Source of the DNA: Segatella copri | GTDB taxonomy: Bacteria; Bacteroidota; Bacteroidia; Bacteroidales; Bacteroidaceae | Direction: 5' to 3' | Length of the DNA: 64,000 nucleotides | NCBI RefSeq assembly: GCF_949820605.1 | Contig: NZ_CATKVU010000006.1 | Location: 1,844,501 to 1,908,500 of the forward strand | Shown here: positions 50,976-58,874 of the stretch, one piece after another | Numbering within the stretch: the first letter of the stretch is position 1 | How the letters are laid out: each line of letters starts with the position of its first letter | Position numbers and translations under genes: made by a program | The notes under the pieces: model-generated | The model's input: the letters and a program-made list of their open reading frames with translations, nothing else | Database searches by the model: none | Told to the model about the DNA's origin: nothing

Positions 50976-51788
50976 TTATTGTTTCAACTGCTTGATAAAC
51001 TCTTGAAGCGCTCTGCCCGGATCAGCCTGTTTCATGAACTGTTCGCCCATCAGGAAACCCCTGAAGCCGCCTTCTTCTCTCAACCGGAGAACCGTCTGCG
51101 GGTTGGAGATACCACTCTCGCTCACCCTGCACACATCCTTCGGAAGTTTCTCTGCCAATCTGAAGCTGTTCTCCACATCCGTAAAGAAGGTTCCGAGATT
51201 TCGGTTGTTGATGCCGTACATATCCGGTTCCAGTTCTGCATACTCGAAGTCGCGCTCATTATGCATCTCGAGCAGTACCTCCATGCCCAGCTGGTGTGCC
51301 ATGTTCATGAGCATCTTACACTCCTCCTTGGTCAAGCAGGCCGCAATGAGCAGCACGGCAGAAGCTCCGCAGTATCTCGCCTGCAGCAGCTGGTATTCCT
51401 CTACCACGAAGTTCTTATATAAGATAGGTAGGGTAACGCCCACATGGCGCGCCTCCTGAATATACTCATCATATCCTCCGAAGTAATCAATGTCGGTGAG
51501 GATGCTGAGCGCCGAGGCTCCGTTCTGCTGGTAGGCGAGCGGGATGATGCTCGGCTTACCCTCCTGTTTGATCCAGCCCTTGGAAGGCGATTTGCGCTTG
51601 AATTCAGCGATGATTCCCGTCTCCGAGTGCATCAGCGACTCCTTCATGCTTCCGCCCGGCACCTTTCCCCCATCTTCCTGCATTTTCTGCTCGGTGAGGG
51701 TTATCATCTGTCGTGGCTGGATAAAGCGCTTGCGCTGCTCAATCTCGATTCTTTTATGAGCCACAATTTCCTCTAAAATATCAGCCAT
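50976..51788 (-). CDS. trpC: Indole-3-glycerol phosphate synthase
   Basis: 270 residues, monofunctional (not fused to trpF). Motifs: IIAEFKRKSPSKGWI (catalytic Lys), ALSILTDIDYFGG, LYKNFVVEEYQLLQARYCGA, and GINNRNLGTF with VSESGI. It lies 23 nt after trpD. Confidence 0.95.
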   Translation of the reverse strand: MADILEEIVAHKRIEIEQRKRFIQPRQMITLTEQKMQEDGGKVPGGSMKESLMHSETGIIAEFKRKSPSKGWIKQEGKPSIIPLAYQQNGASALSILTDIDYFGGYDEYIQEARHVGVTLPILYKNFVVEEYQLLQARYCGASAVLLIAACLTKEECKMLMNMAHQLGMEVLLEMHNERDFEYAELEPDMYGINNRNLGTFFTDVENSFRLAEKLPKDVCRVSESGISNPQTVLRLREEGGFRGFLMGEQFMKQADPGRALQEFIKQLKQ

Positions 51789-51811
51789 TTTTTCGTTTTT
51801 ACTTTTTATCT

Positions 51812-52816
51812 TTAACTGTTGATCTCTACGAATTTTTTGAAGGTAGCGAGTGCCTTACCCGAGTCAATGCTCTCTCTTGCTATCTCCACGCATTCCTCTA
51901 TGCTCTTCTGTCCCTTCTCCATTACCTGGATACCGAAGGCTGCATTGGCGAGAACGATGTTCTTCTGAGCTGGGAGGGCACGGTTTTCAAGCACTGCATC
52001 AAAGATGTCCTTGGCCTCTTCCTCGGTTGCTCCGCCTCGCACCTCTTCCGGTTTGGCTATCTCGAAACCGAGATCCTGAGACTTGAAAATCTTCTCATAG
52101 TTGTTGGTGGTTACCTTGAAGTCGCCGGTGAGTGAAATTTCATCATATCCGTCGATGCTGTTAACAATGCCGAAATCAATGCCTAGTTTCTGGTAAACCT
52201 GATTATAAAGGCGCATCTGGTCGAGATTGGCTACACCCAGCAACTGGCACTTAGGCTGACTAGGATTGACAAGAGGACCTAACAGGTTGAACACGGTAGG
52301 AAACTGCAAAGCCTTGCGGATAGGCCCCACAAACTTCATTGCCTTGGCGAAGAGCTGGGCATGAAGATAAACGATGCCTGCCTCGTTGATGCTGCGGTTC
52401 AGCTTGTCTATATCATCGGTAAACTGAACACCATGGTTCTTGATGACGTTGCTGGCACCACTCACCGAAGTAGCCGCATAGTTGCCGTGCTTTGCCACCT
52501 TGTAACCCGCACCCGCAATGACGAAGCAGGAAGTAGTAGAAATGTTAAAGGTGTTCTTGCGGTCGCCACCGGTTCCCACCACGTCAATGTAGCGGTCACA
52601 ATCCAGGATGGCTGGCACGCCCGTGGCAAGAATTCCGTCACGGAAACCGAGCAGTTCATCTACCGTTACGCCTCTCATCTGCAAACCGGTGAGCAGGGCT
52701 GTAATCTGCTCCTCAGGAAATTCACTCTTGGTGATTCCTACAATGATGTTTCGGGTTTCCTCACGGGAAAGTTCCTCATGGTTCAACATTCTGTTCAAAA
52801 TGTCCTTCATTTCCAT
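51812..52816 (-). CDS. trpD: Anthranilate phosphoribosyltransferase
   Basis: 334 residues. PRPP loop VVGTGGDRKNTFNIST, KHGNYAATSVSGASNV, and NLLGPLVNPSQPKCQLLGV. First structural gene of the operon. It follows the trpL leader and attenuator; the ATG lies 51 nt after the attenuator stem. In this window no glutaminase domain is fused to TrpD (TrpG is separate). Confidence 0.96.
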   Translation of the reverse strand: MEMKDILNRMLNHEELSREETRNIIVGITKSEFPEEQITALLTGLQMRGVTVDELLGFRDGILATGVPAILDCDRYIDVVGTGGDRKNTFNISTTSCFVIAGAGYKVAKHGNYAATSVSGASNVIKNHGVQFTDDIDKLNRSINEAGIVYLHAQLFAKAMKFVGPIRKALQFPTVFNLLGPLVNPSQPKCQLLGVANLDQMRLYNQVYQKLGIDFGIVNSIDGYDEISLTGDFKVTTNNYEKIFKSQDLGFEIAKPEEVRGGATEEEAKDIFDAVLENRALPAQKNIVLANAAFGIQVMEKGQKSIEECVEIARESIDSGKALATFKKFVEINS

Positions 52817-52866
52817 AGTAAATATCTCCTATATTTTTTGTTTTTATTTTTCGTTGTAAAAGAAAA

Positions 52867-52895
52867 GGGGCCTGTCGTAAGTTACGGCAGGCCCC
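52867..52895 (-). terminator. trp attenuator terminator
   Basis: GGGGCCTGTCGTAA (52867-52880) pairs with 52882-52895, with one G-U pair. On the minus strand the stem is followed by TTTTCTTTT. It lies 41 nt after the trpL stop and before trpD. Leader segment GTCGTGAGT (52943-52935, minus) is complementary, with one G-U, to ACTTACGAC in the stem (52882-52874) and could act as an antiterminator. Confidence 0.88.
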
Positions 52896-52936
52896 TAGTA
52901 TATTATGTTGTTCACATCCACATACGGCGTCTCGAC

Positions 52937-52996
52937 TCACGACTTCTGGAATCTTGAGTTACGCCACCACCATGATGTAGATACGAATGTATTCAT
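52937..52996 (-). CDS. trpL: trp operon leader peptide
   Basis: A 19-residue ORF reading MNTFVSTSWWWRNSRFQKS. Three consecutive Trp codons (52964-52972) mark it as a leader peptide: ribosome stalling when Trp-tRNA is scarce would free the message from the downstream terminator. The position between a consensus promoter and an attenuator, directly before trpD, supports this fully. Regulation by translation-dependent attenuation is established for trp leaders in general; the pairing scheme here is inferred. Confidence 0.93.
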   Translation of the reverse strand: MNTFVSTSWWWRNSRFQKS

Positions 52997-53090
52997 ATTG
53001 CTTTTTCTTTTAATTGTTTGTTGCTACTAAAAAACGACGAGTTTCTTTCTTTTTAACGAAAATATTCTCCTTCGTTCTTCATTTTCTACT

Positions 53091-53122
53091 GCAAAAGTAC
53101 AGTTTTTCTTTTAAACTACAAA
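53091..53122 (-). promoter_or_regulatory. trp operon promoter; contents of the gap 52997-53392
   Basis: TTTG (53122-53119), a 19-nt spacer and TACTTTTGC (53099-53091) on the minus strand, a full match. Leader from about 53085 to trpD is about 270 nt. The rest of the gap is AT-rich; an imperfect inverted repeat with TTCTCTCCC and GGGAGAAAAG arms (53197-53234) lies upstream. No gene is evident up to the 42-codon ORF. Confidence 0.75.
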
Positions 53123-53392
53123 CTTTTTGTCGAGAAATTTTTAGATTTAACACTATTTTATCATCTAAATCACCATTTCGCCCACTTTTTCTTCCCCTTC
53201 TCTCCCCTATACATTATTATATATAGGGAGAAAAGAAAAAAATATTTCGCCGAAATGTAATAATCTGCCAGACGTGCCGTTATTTATCTAGAGGACAGGT
53301 AACAGGCGGAGGAAAACTCCACAGAAAGAAATGCCCGTTCTTGAAAGCAACAGATAAAAGTAGTATTCATTCAAATAAAAAGATTCACGCCT

Positions 53393-53521
53393 ATGAAGCA
53401 AGTATTTACACCAAAGAAAATGAGACCTTCGGCTCAGACCATCTACTTCATCAAGCAGATAGCCTACTCCTATCATACCATGGTGCAAAATGGGAAGCTA
53501 AAGGTGTGCTATCCTAACTAA
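53393..53521 (+). CDS. 42-residue protein of unknown function
   Basis: MKQVFTPKKMRPSAQTIYFI continues KQIAYSYHTMVQNGKLKVCY-PN. Basic, one predicted helix (TIYFIKQIAYSYHTMV) and a short C-terminal beta-like tail. Short ORFs with RPS-x-x-TI-x-x-IKQIA-type sequences are common in Bacteroidales genomes, as far as I recall, and have no assigned role. It ends 13 nt before the rpe ATG, with a purine-rich AAAGAAGAAGAAAG between. No promoter is obvious. Confidence 0.6.
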   Translation: MKQVFTPKKMRPSAQTIYFIKQIAYSYHTMVQNGKLKVCYPN

Positions 53522-53534
53522 AAGAAGAAGAAAG

Positions 53535-54188
53535 ATGAAAACAATGGTATCCCCTTCATTGCTCTCAGCCAACTTCATTGACCTGAAGAGTGATATAGAG
53601 ATGATTAACAAGAGTGAGGCCGACTGGCTCCACCTCGATGTGATGGATGGTGTCTTCGTGCCCAACATCTCGTTCGGCTTCCCTGTGATAGAAGCCGTGA
53701 GCAAGGTGTGCACCAAACCCCTCGACGTCCACTTTATGATACAGCACCCGGAAAATTACATTGAGCAGACTGCCAAGCTCGGTGCCATGATGATGAACGT
53801 GCACTACGAGGCCTGCACCCATCTGCACCGCACCATCCAGCAGATTCATGCAGCAGGCATGAAGGCAGGAGTTACCCTCAACCCTTCTACCCCGGTATGT
53901 GTGCTGGAAGACATCATCTGCGATGTAGACATGGTACTTTTGATGAGCGTTAACCCAGGCTTCGGCGGACAGAAATTCATCGAGAACACCATCAAGAAGA
54001 TAGGCCGTCTGCGCCAGCTCATCAAAGAGAGCGGCAGTCAGGCACTCATCGAGGTAGATGGCGGCGTGCAGGCAGAAACTGCTCCAAGACTGGTAAAAGC
54101 CGGAGTAGACGTGCTGGTAAGCGGAAGTTATGTATTCAAGAGCACAGACCCTTATGCTACCATCCATGCCTTGAAAGAACTCCACTAA
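53535..54188 (+). CDS. rpe: Ribulose-phosphate 3-epimerase
   Basis: 217 residues, TIM barrel. Interconverts ribulose-5-P and xylulose-5-P in the pentose phosphate pathway. Metal and catalytic residues are in SPSLLSANF, WLHLDVMDGVFVPNISFG, LDVHFMI (His), VNPGFGGQKFI and IEVDGGVQ (Asp). The stop overlaps that of the convergent sigma-factor gene by 4 nt. Confidence 0.97.
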   Translation: MKTMVSPSLLSANFIDLKSDIEMINKSEADWLHLDVMDGVFVPNISFGFPVIEAVSKVCTKPLDVHFMIQHPENYIEQTAKLGAMMMNVHYEACTHLHRTIQQIHAAGMKAGVTLNPSTPVCVLEDIICDVDMVLLMSVNPGFGGQKFIENTIKKIGRLRQLIKESGSQALIEVDGGVQAETAPRLVKAGVDVLVSGSYVFKSTDPYATIHALKELH

Positions 54189-54781
54189 TCAAGATTCAGA
54201 TAGATATTGTGCTCCTTAGCCATCTTGCGGAGGTTAAGGAGCGCATAACGCATTCTTCCCAGACTCGTATTGATACTCACATTGGTACACTCGGCTATAT
54301 CCTTGAAAGACATCTGCTGATAAAAACGCATATAAACCACTTCGCGTTGTGGAGCCGGCAGAAAGTCTACCAGTTTCTTCACATCACGGAGCACCTGTTT
54401 GCGTACCATCTCCTGCTCAGCACAGTCTGCCTGAAAATCTTCGCCTCGCAGACGGGAAAGATCATTATCGTTCCCCTGTTCTACCATGCGGAACACACAC
54501 TGACTGCGATAACCGTCGATGATGACATTATGCGCTATGCGCATTAACCACGAAATAAATTTGCCCGAACTGGAATACTGGCCAGCATGTAAACGACTGA
54601 TTGCCTTCACGAATGTCTCCTGGAAGATATCATTCGCCAGATCCTCATCGTGAACCACGAAAAGGATATAAGAGAACAGTTTCACCTCGTTGCGGGAAAG
54701 CAACTGATCAAAGGCTCTGTTGTCGCCCCCGACATAAGCCAAGGCCAACTCTTCGTCTGTCATTTCATTGAGTTTACTCAT
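54185..54781 (-). CDS. ECF-type RNA polymerase sigma factor
   Basis: 198 residues. Region 2: RNEVKLFSYILFVVHDEDLA, followed by NDIFQETFVKAISRL and the -10-binding part FISWLMRIAHNVIIDGYR. Region 4: LPAPQREVVYMRFYQQMSFK, then DIAECTNVSINTSLGRMRYA. No anti-sigma gene is adjacent, so it is not of the SusC/FecR-linked type by context. Bacteroidetes carry conserved stand-alone sigma factors of this kind; target genes are unknown. Confidence 0.9.
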   Translation of the reverse strand: MSKLNEMTDEELALAYVGGDNRAFDQLLSRNEVKLFSYILFVVHDEDLANDIFQETFVKAISRLHAGQYSSSGKFISWLMRIAHNVIIDGYRSQCVFRMVEQGNDNDLSRLRGEDFQADCAEQEMVRKQVLRDVKKLVDFLPAPQREVVYMRFYQQMSFKDIAECTNVSINTSLGRMRYALLNLRKMAKEHNIYLNLD

Positions 54782-54867
54782 TTTCTTAATCTTATTTTAT
54801 TCATTAAGTAAATGTCTATCCAATAAGCTACCCAGTATTTATTGCGTTAATAATGTTAATTATCGTT

Positions 54868-54900
54868 GCAAAGGTAACATTTTATTTTCAAAATACCAAA
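54868..54900 (-). promoter_or_regulatory. Promoter of the ECF sigma-factor gene
   Basis: TTTG (54900-54897), a 20-nt spacer and TACCTTTGC (54876-54868) on the minus strand, 87 nt before the start. The message is predicted to use the housekeeping sigma factor. Confidence 0.68.
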
Positions 54901-54960
54901 CATTTTTCCAAAAACATTTAATTTTAACATTACCAGCACCTGTTTTACAAATAAAATTCG

Positions 54961-54969
54961 TATCTTTGC
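54961..54969 (+). promoter_or_regulatory. -7 box for the GH28-GH105 gene
   Basis: TATCTTTGC, 95 nt before the ATG. No TTG at -33; a TTTTAC stretch is nearby. Confidence 0.5.
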
Positions 54970-55064
54970 AGCGATGTGTTAAACGTAAGACCTGACTAAC
55001 GAATAAACAGATCAATACAAACGAATTCATAAATACAAATAATCATAAAACTAGAACAAAGACA

Positions 55065-57689
55065 ATGAAGAAATTCTTTAAGACCTTACTCGTTGCTCTG
55101 CTTCTCATCCCATCCTACGCTTGGGCCAACGGATGGAACGATGCTGAATATCAGCGCATTGAACAGAGCATACAGTTGCCTAACATCAAGCAGGCAACCA
55201 AGAAGTATGTAATTTCTGCCTATGGAGCCAAGCAGAACGCTTCGGCTGCACAGAACCAGAAGGCAATCAACAAACTCATCGCCCTCGTTTCTAAAAAAGG
55301 TGGCGGTACTGTAGTCATCCCGAAGGGTACCTGGCGCACAGGAGCCATTGAGATGAAGAGCTTCGTAGAACTGAATCTCGAAGAAGGTGCAGTACTGCAG
55401 TTTGCCTTTGAGCCAAAACTCTATCCGCTGGTTCGCACCGCATGGGAAGGACTGGCATGCTGGAACTACTCTCCATGCATCTACGCCTACAAGGTTTCCG
55501 ACATCGCCATTACCGGTAAAGGTACCATCGACGGAGGAGGCAATAATGATACATGGTGGCAGTGGAACGGCAACCCTTACTTCGGATACAAGGAGGGCGT
55601 AACCAAGGAACACCAGAAGATGGGCTCCCGCGCCAGACTGCAGAAAATGGCAGAAGACGGCGTGCCTTTTGATGAGCGTAAGTTCGGTATGGGACAGGGT
55701 CTACGCCCTCAGCTCGTCAACTTCGTACGCTCTGAGCGCATCCTCATCAAGGACGTAAAGATGATCAACTCGCCTTTCTGGGTGATGCACCCTCTGCTCT
55801 GCAAGGACATCACGGTAGACGGCGTAACTGTTTGGAACGAAGGACCTAACGGAGACGGATGCGACCCTGAGGCATGCGAGAATGTACTCATACAGAACTG
55901 TATCTTCCACACCGGCGACGACTGCATCGCCATCAAGAGCGGACGAAACAACGACGGACGCCTCTGGAACAAGCCATCCAAGAATATCATCATCCGCAAC
56001 TGCCGCATGGAAGACGGACATGGTGGCGTAGTCATCGGTTCTGAGATTTCAGGCGGATGCGAAAATGTATACGCCGAAAACTGCGAGATGGACTCTCCTC
56101 ACCTGGAGCGCATCCTCCGCATCAAGACCAACAACTGCCGCGGCGGACTCATCCAGAACATCCACATGCGCAAGGTTACCGTAGGACAGTGTAAGGAAGC
56201 CGTGCTCAAAATCAACCTCGACTATGAGCCAAGAGAGGCTTGCTACCGCGGATTTGAACCTACCGTGCGCAACGTGAGCATGGAAGATGTTACCTGCCAG
56301 AAGAGCAACTACGGTGTGCTCATCATCGGTGGAAACAAGGTAGAAAACGTATACGACATCCATGTAAAGAACTGTAAGTTCGATGGTGTCATCAAGCAGC
56401 CTGTCAAGATGACCGGCAAGACACGCGATGTGAAGTTCGACAACCTCATCATCAACGGTTCACTGGTTTTCAACAAGGAAGACCGTCCTTACCAGACCTA
56501 CTCAGAATGGCTCACCCACAGCGAGATGCAGCGCACTCCCCACCCATACAACCTCGACTTCAGTCCGAAGAAACCTCGCTGGAGCTACGTGATGGGCATT
56601 GAGATGGAAGGCATGCTCGACACCTACCTCCACTACAAAGACGGGAAGAGCACCTTCAAGGGAGCTGATGCCGAAGCCAACAACGAGGCTATCATCAACT
56701 ACCTGAAAGAATATCCAGCCAAGATGATTGACGAAAAAGGAAACATCACAGGCTACAAATATGAGGATTTCAACCTCGACAATGTGCGCACAGCGAAGTT
56801 CATCCTCCGCATGCACAACCTCTTCCCTAGCAAGAGCAGCGAACTGGCACTGAAGACGCTCTTCAAGCAGCTGCAGAACCAACCTCGCACCAAGGAAGGT
56901 GTTTACTGGCACAAGGCAATCTACGCCAACCAGGTATGGCTCGACGGCATCTTCATGGGGCTACCTTTCTACTGCAACTACGCCGTACAGAACCTCAAGC
57001 CTAAGAAGGCGAAGAAGATTCTCGACGATGCGGTAGACCAGATTGTGAAGACCGACCTGCGTACCTATGATGAGAAGACCCAGCTCTGGAAGCATGCATG
57101 GGACGAGACCCACAGCCAGTTCTGGGCAAACAAGGAAGACGGAAAGAGCCAGCATACCTGGGCAAGAGCCCTCGGATGGTACGTCATGGCAATGACCGAA
57201 TGCCTTGATGCCATGCCTGAAGATTATGCTCGCCGCGGCGAAATCATCACCTTATTAAATAAGGCAATGAAGAGCGTGGTGAAATATCAGGATAAGAAGA
57301 CCGGTGTTTGGTACGACGTGATGGACGTAAAGGATCCTCGCAACTACCTCGAGAGCACCGCTTCAAGCATGTTTGCCTATGTTCTCCTCAAAGGTTACCG
57401 CAAGGGATACCTCGGCAAGGAATATCAGAAAGCAGGTATCAAGGCTTATGAGGGAATCCTAAACAACTTCATCCAGGTAAATCCTGACAAGACCATCAGC
57501 CTTACCCGCTGCTGTGCTGTCAGCGGACTCGGTCCTGGCCCTGGTCCATACGTCAAGAAGCCAAACTTCAAGCGCGACGGCAGCTTCGACTATTACATGA
57601 GCGAGCCTATCCGCGACAATGATGCCAAGGGCGTAGGTCCTTTCATCTGGGCTAGTCTGGAAATGGAAATGCAGGGACTGAATAAGTAA
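55065..57689 (+). CDS. Secreted GH28 polygalacturonase - GH105 unsaturated glucuronyl/rhamnogalacturonyl hydrolase fusion
   Basis: 874 residues with a signal peptide (KTLLVALLLIPSYAWA). Residues about 45-500 form the GH28 beta-helix: catalytic Asp residues in GDGCDPEACENV (about 265) and HTGDDCIAIKSG (about 283), then GHGGVVIGSE (about 318). Residues about 560-870 form the GH105 alpha/alpha barrel: ANQVWLDGIFMGLPFY (catalytic Asp, about 624), HTWARALGWYVMA (about 697) and YLESTASSMFAYVL. GH28 cuts galacturonan or rhamnogalacturonan; GH105 removes the unsaturated uronic acid that a lyase leaves. Combining both in one chain makes a two-step pectin enzyme. Probably periplasmic. Confidence 0.94.
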   Translation: MKKFFKTLLVALLLIPSYAWANGWNDAEYQRIEQSIQLPNIKQATKKYVISAYGAKQNASAAQNQKAINKLIALVSKKGGGTVVIPKGTWRTGAIEMKSFVELNLEEGAVLQFAFEPKLYPLVRTAWEGLACWNYSPCIYAYKVSDIAITGKGTIDGGGNNDTWWQWNGNPYFGYKEGVTKEHQKMGSRARLQKMAEDGVPFDERKFGMGQGLRPQLVNFVRSERILIKDVKMINSPFWVMHPLLCKDITVDGVTVWNEGPNGDGCDPEACENVLIQNCIFHTGDDCIAIKSGRNNDGRLWNKPSKNIIIRNCRMEDGHGGVVIGSEISGGCENVYAENCEMDSPHLERILRIKTNNCRGGLIQNIHMRKVTVGQCKEAVLKINLDYEPREACYRGFEPTVRNVSMEDVTCQKSNYGVLIIGGNKVENVYDIHVKNCKFDGVIKQPVKMTGKTRDVKFDNLIINGSLVFNKEDRPYQTYSEWLTHSEMQRTPHPYNLDFSPKKPRWSYVMGIEMEGMLDTYLHYKDGKSTFKGADAEANNEAIINYLKEYPAKMIDEKGNITGYKYEDFNLDNVRTAKFILRMHNLFPSKSSELALKTLFKQLQNQPRTKEGVYWHKAIYANQVWLDGIFMGLPFYCNYAVQNLKPKKAKKILDDAVDQIVKTDLRTYDEKTQLWKHAWDETHSQFWANKEDGKSQHTWARALGWYVMAMTECLDAMPEDYARRGEIITLLNKAMKSVVKYQDKKTGVWYDVMDVKDPRNYLESTASSMFAYVLLKGYRKGYLGKEYQKAGIKAYEGILNNFIQVNPDKTISLTRCCAVSGLGPGPGPYVKKPNFKRDGSFDYYMSEPIRDNDAKGVGPFIWASLEMEMQGLNK

Positions 57690-57690
57690 A

Positions 57691-57784
57691 ACTTAGTTTA
57701 TAGTTTAAAGTTTACAGTTTATAGTTTACAGCGGCTTCGCCGTATAGCAAGATTGCCCTATAAACTATTAACTCTAAACTGTAA
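57691..57784 (+). repeat. REP-like palindromic element downstream of the pectinase gene
   Basis: AT-rich arm of TAGTTTA/CAGTTTA units (57693-57728), core AGCGGCTTCGCCGTATAGCA (57730-57749), then CCCTATAAACTAT (57756-57768) and a complementary arm to 57784. The 20-nt core and the 13-nt arm are exact copies of the element between trpA and trpB. Confidence 0.75.
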
Positions 57785-57831
57785 ACTGAATTTAAAGAAT
57801 TCTCACCGATGGAAAAGAAAATATTCACAAC

Positions 57832-57871
57832 AAAGGAGGGTGTGTCATAAGTCCATGACACACCCTCCTTT
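57832..57871. terminator. Bidirectional terminator
   Basis: AAAGGAGGGTGTGTCAT (57832-57848) pairs perfectly over 17 bp with 57855-57871 around a 6-nt loop. TTGTTTT follows on the plus strand. It lies between convergent genes. Confidence 0.93.
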
Positions 57872-57895
57872 TGTTTTATATGTATATATAATCTG

Positions 57896-58593
57896 TTACT
57901 TTACATACTTCTTACCATTCTTGATAACAATACCCTTGGCAGAAGAAGAAACCTCCTGACCAGCCATATTATAGGTCTTACCATTCTTCTTGGCAGCAGC
58001 GTTTACTGAAGAGATGCCGGTAGATGTACCTACCTCGTACTTGAAACCATAGAAGCCCATTTTAGTACCTGCAGCGAGCACATAGTATGTACCACCAGCA
58101 GCAACGCTGAATGTTACAGTACCATTAGACTTCACTGCAATAATATTCTCGCCCTTCACGTTCTGTGTGAACTCCTGAGAAGCACCATCCTTGGCAGCAG
58201 GCAAATTATAAGAAGCAGGAGCTACCTCTGCAAAATTAGCATCCAGAATATGGAAACCCTTGTCTGCATTCAACTGAACAGCTACAGTTACAGAACCTGC
58301 CTTTACTGTCTCGAACTTATAAGCGCAGCCAGTAGGCTCTGCATCAGAATGCAACTTACCACTGTTCTTACCACATACGTAAGCAGTAAAATCAGCATCA
58401 GCCAAGTTGGTAGTTGCCTTACCATCCGCGAAAGCTGTACCATCATTCTCCATATAAGTCAAGGTGACATTTTTTACTGACGTAATCTTATCACCAGCAT
58501 TTACCTTGTCACCTACCTGCACAGCATAAGTTCCCTGAGCATTAACACTAGCAGCCAAAGCTACGGCTGAATAAGAGTAAAGAATTTCTTCAT
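57896..58593 (-). pseudogene. Secreted protein, frameshifted within its signal peptide
   Basis: The main frame (220 codons to 58558) begins inside a signal peptide and would need a TTG start. An ATG at 58593 gives MKKFFTLI and then reads into a stop (QP-stop). Adding one T after CTTATT (near 58572) restores MKKFFTLISAVALAASVNAQ, a perfect signal peptide. The mature part has beta-strand-rich repeats (VTLTYMENDG; SVTVAVQLNADKGFHILDAN) and ends in YNMAGQEVSSSAKGIVIKNG-KKYVK, a C-terminal module common in Prevotella secreted proteins. Either a real inactivating mutation, a switch, or a sequencing error. Function unknown. Confidence 0.75.
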
Positions 58594-58673
58594 AATCGTT
58601 TTATTTTAAGTTTATATATTATTAATTAGTTGCTGAATAACTTTATTTTAGTTTGCTTCATTTACTAGTTGGT

Positions 58674-58688
58674 TTCGTTGGCAACGAA
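58674..58688. promoter_or_regulatory. Palindrome upstream of the secreted-protein gene
   Basis: TTCGTTGGCAACGAA: 6-bp arms around GGC. It lies about 80 nt before the ATG at 58593. Size and symmetry fit an operator. No -7 box is clear in this gap (58594-58874). Confidence 0.4.
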
Positions 58689-58741
58689 TAATAAATCATT
58701 TTGAGAATCTCGGAAAAATGTGAACCAAAATGAACTAAAAC

Positions 58742-58759
58742 TACGAAAACGATTACGTA
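58742..58759. promoter_or_regulatory. 18-bp near-palindrome, possible LacI-type operator (copy 1)
   Basis: TACGAAAACGATTACGTA has 14 of 18 symmetric positions and the central AAnCGnTT pattern of LacI-family sites. It lies about 150 nt upstream of the secreted-protein start. Copy 2 at 60644-60661 differs at one base. Confidence 0.5.
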
Positions 58760-58811
58760 AATCCAAACGTCAAGTACCAGAATATAAGAGAGTTTTAGCT
58801 AGCAGATACCA

Positions 58812-58847
58812 AACGGGCTGAAGAGACAGCAGCCCCTTCAGCCCGTT
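58812..58847 (-). terminator. Hairpin after the 58.9-kb ATPase gene
   Basis: AACGGGCTGAAG (58812-58823) pairs perfectly with 58836-58847. The minus-strand tail is TTGGTATC rather than a T-run, so termination may be weak. Confidence 0.6.
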
Positions 58848-58874
58848 GCAGAACTATATACTAAAGTACAGTAT

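Noticed and set aside
57795-57853. Tiny ORF (13 codons) before the bidirectional terminator
   Set aside because: It runs into the terminator stem and lacks any coding signal.
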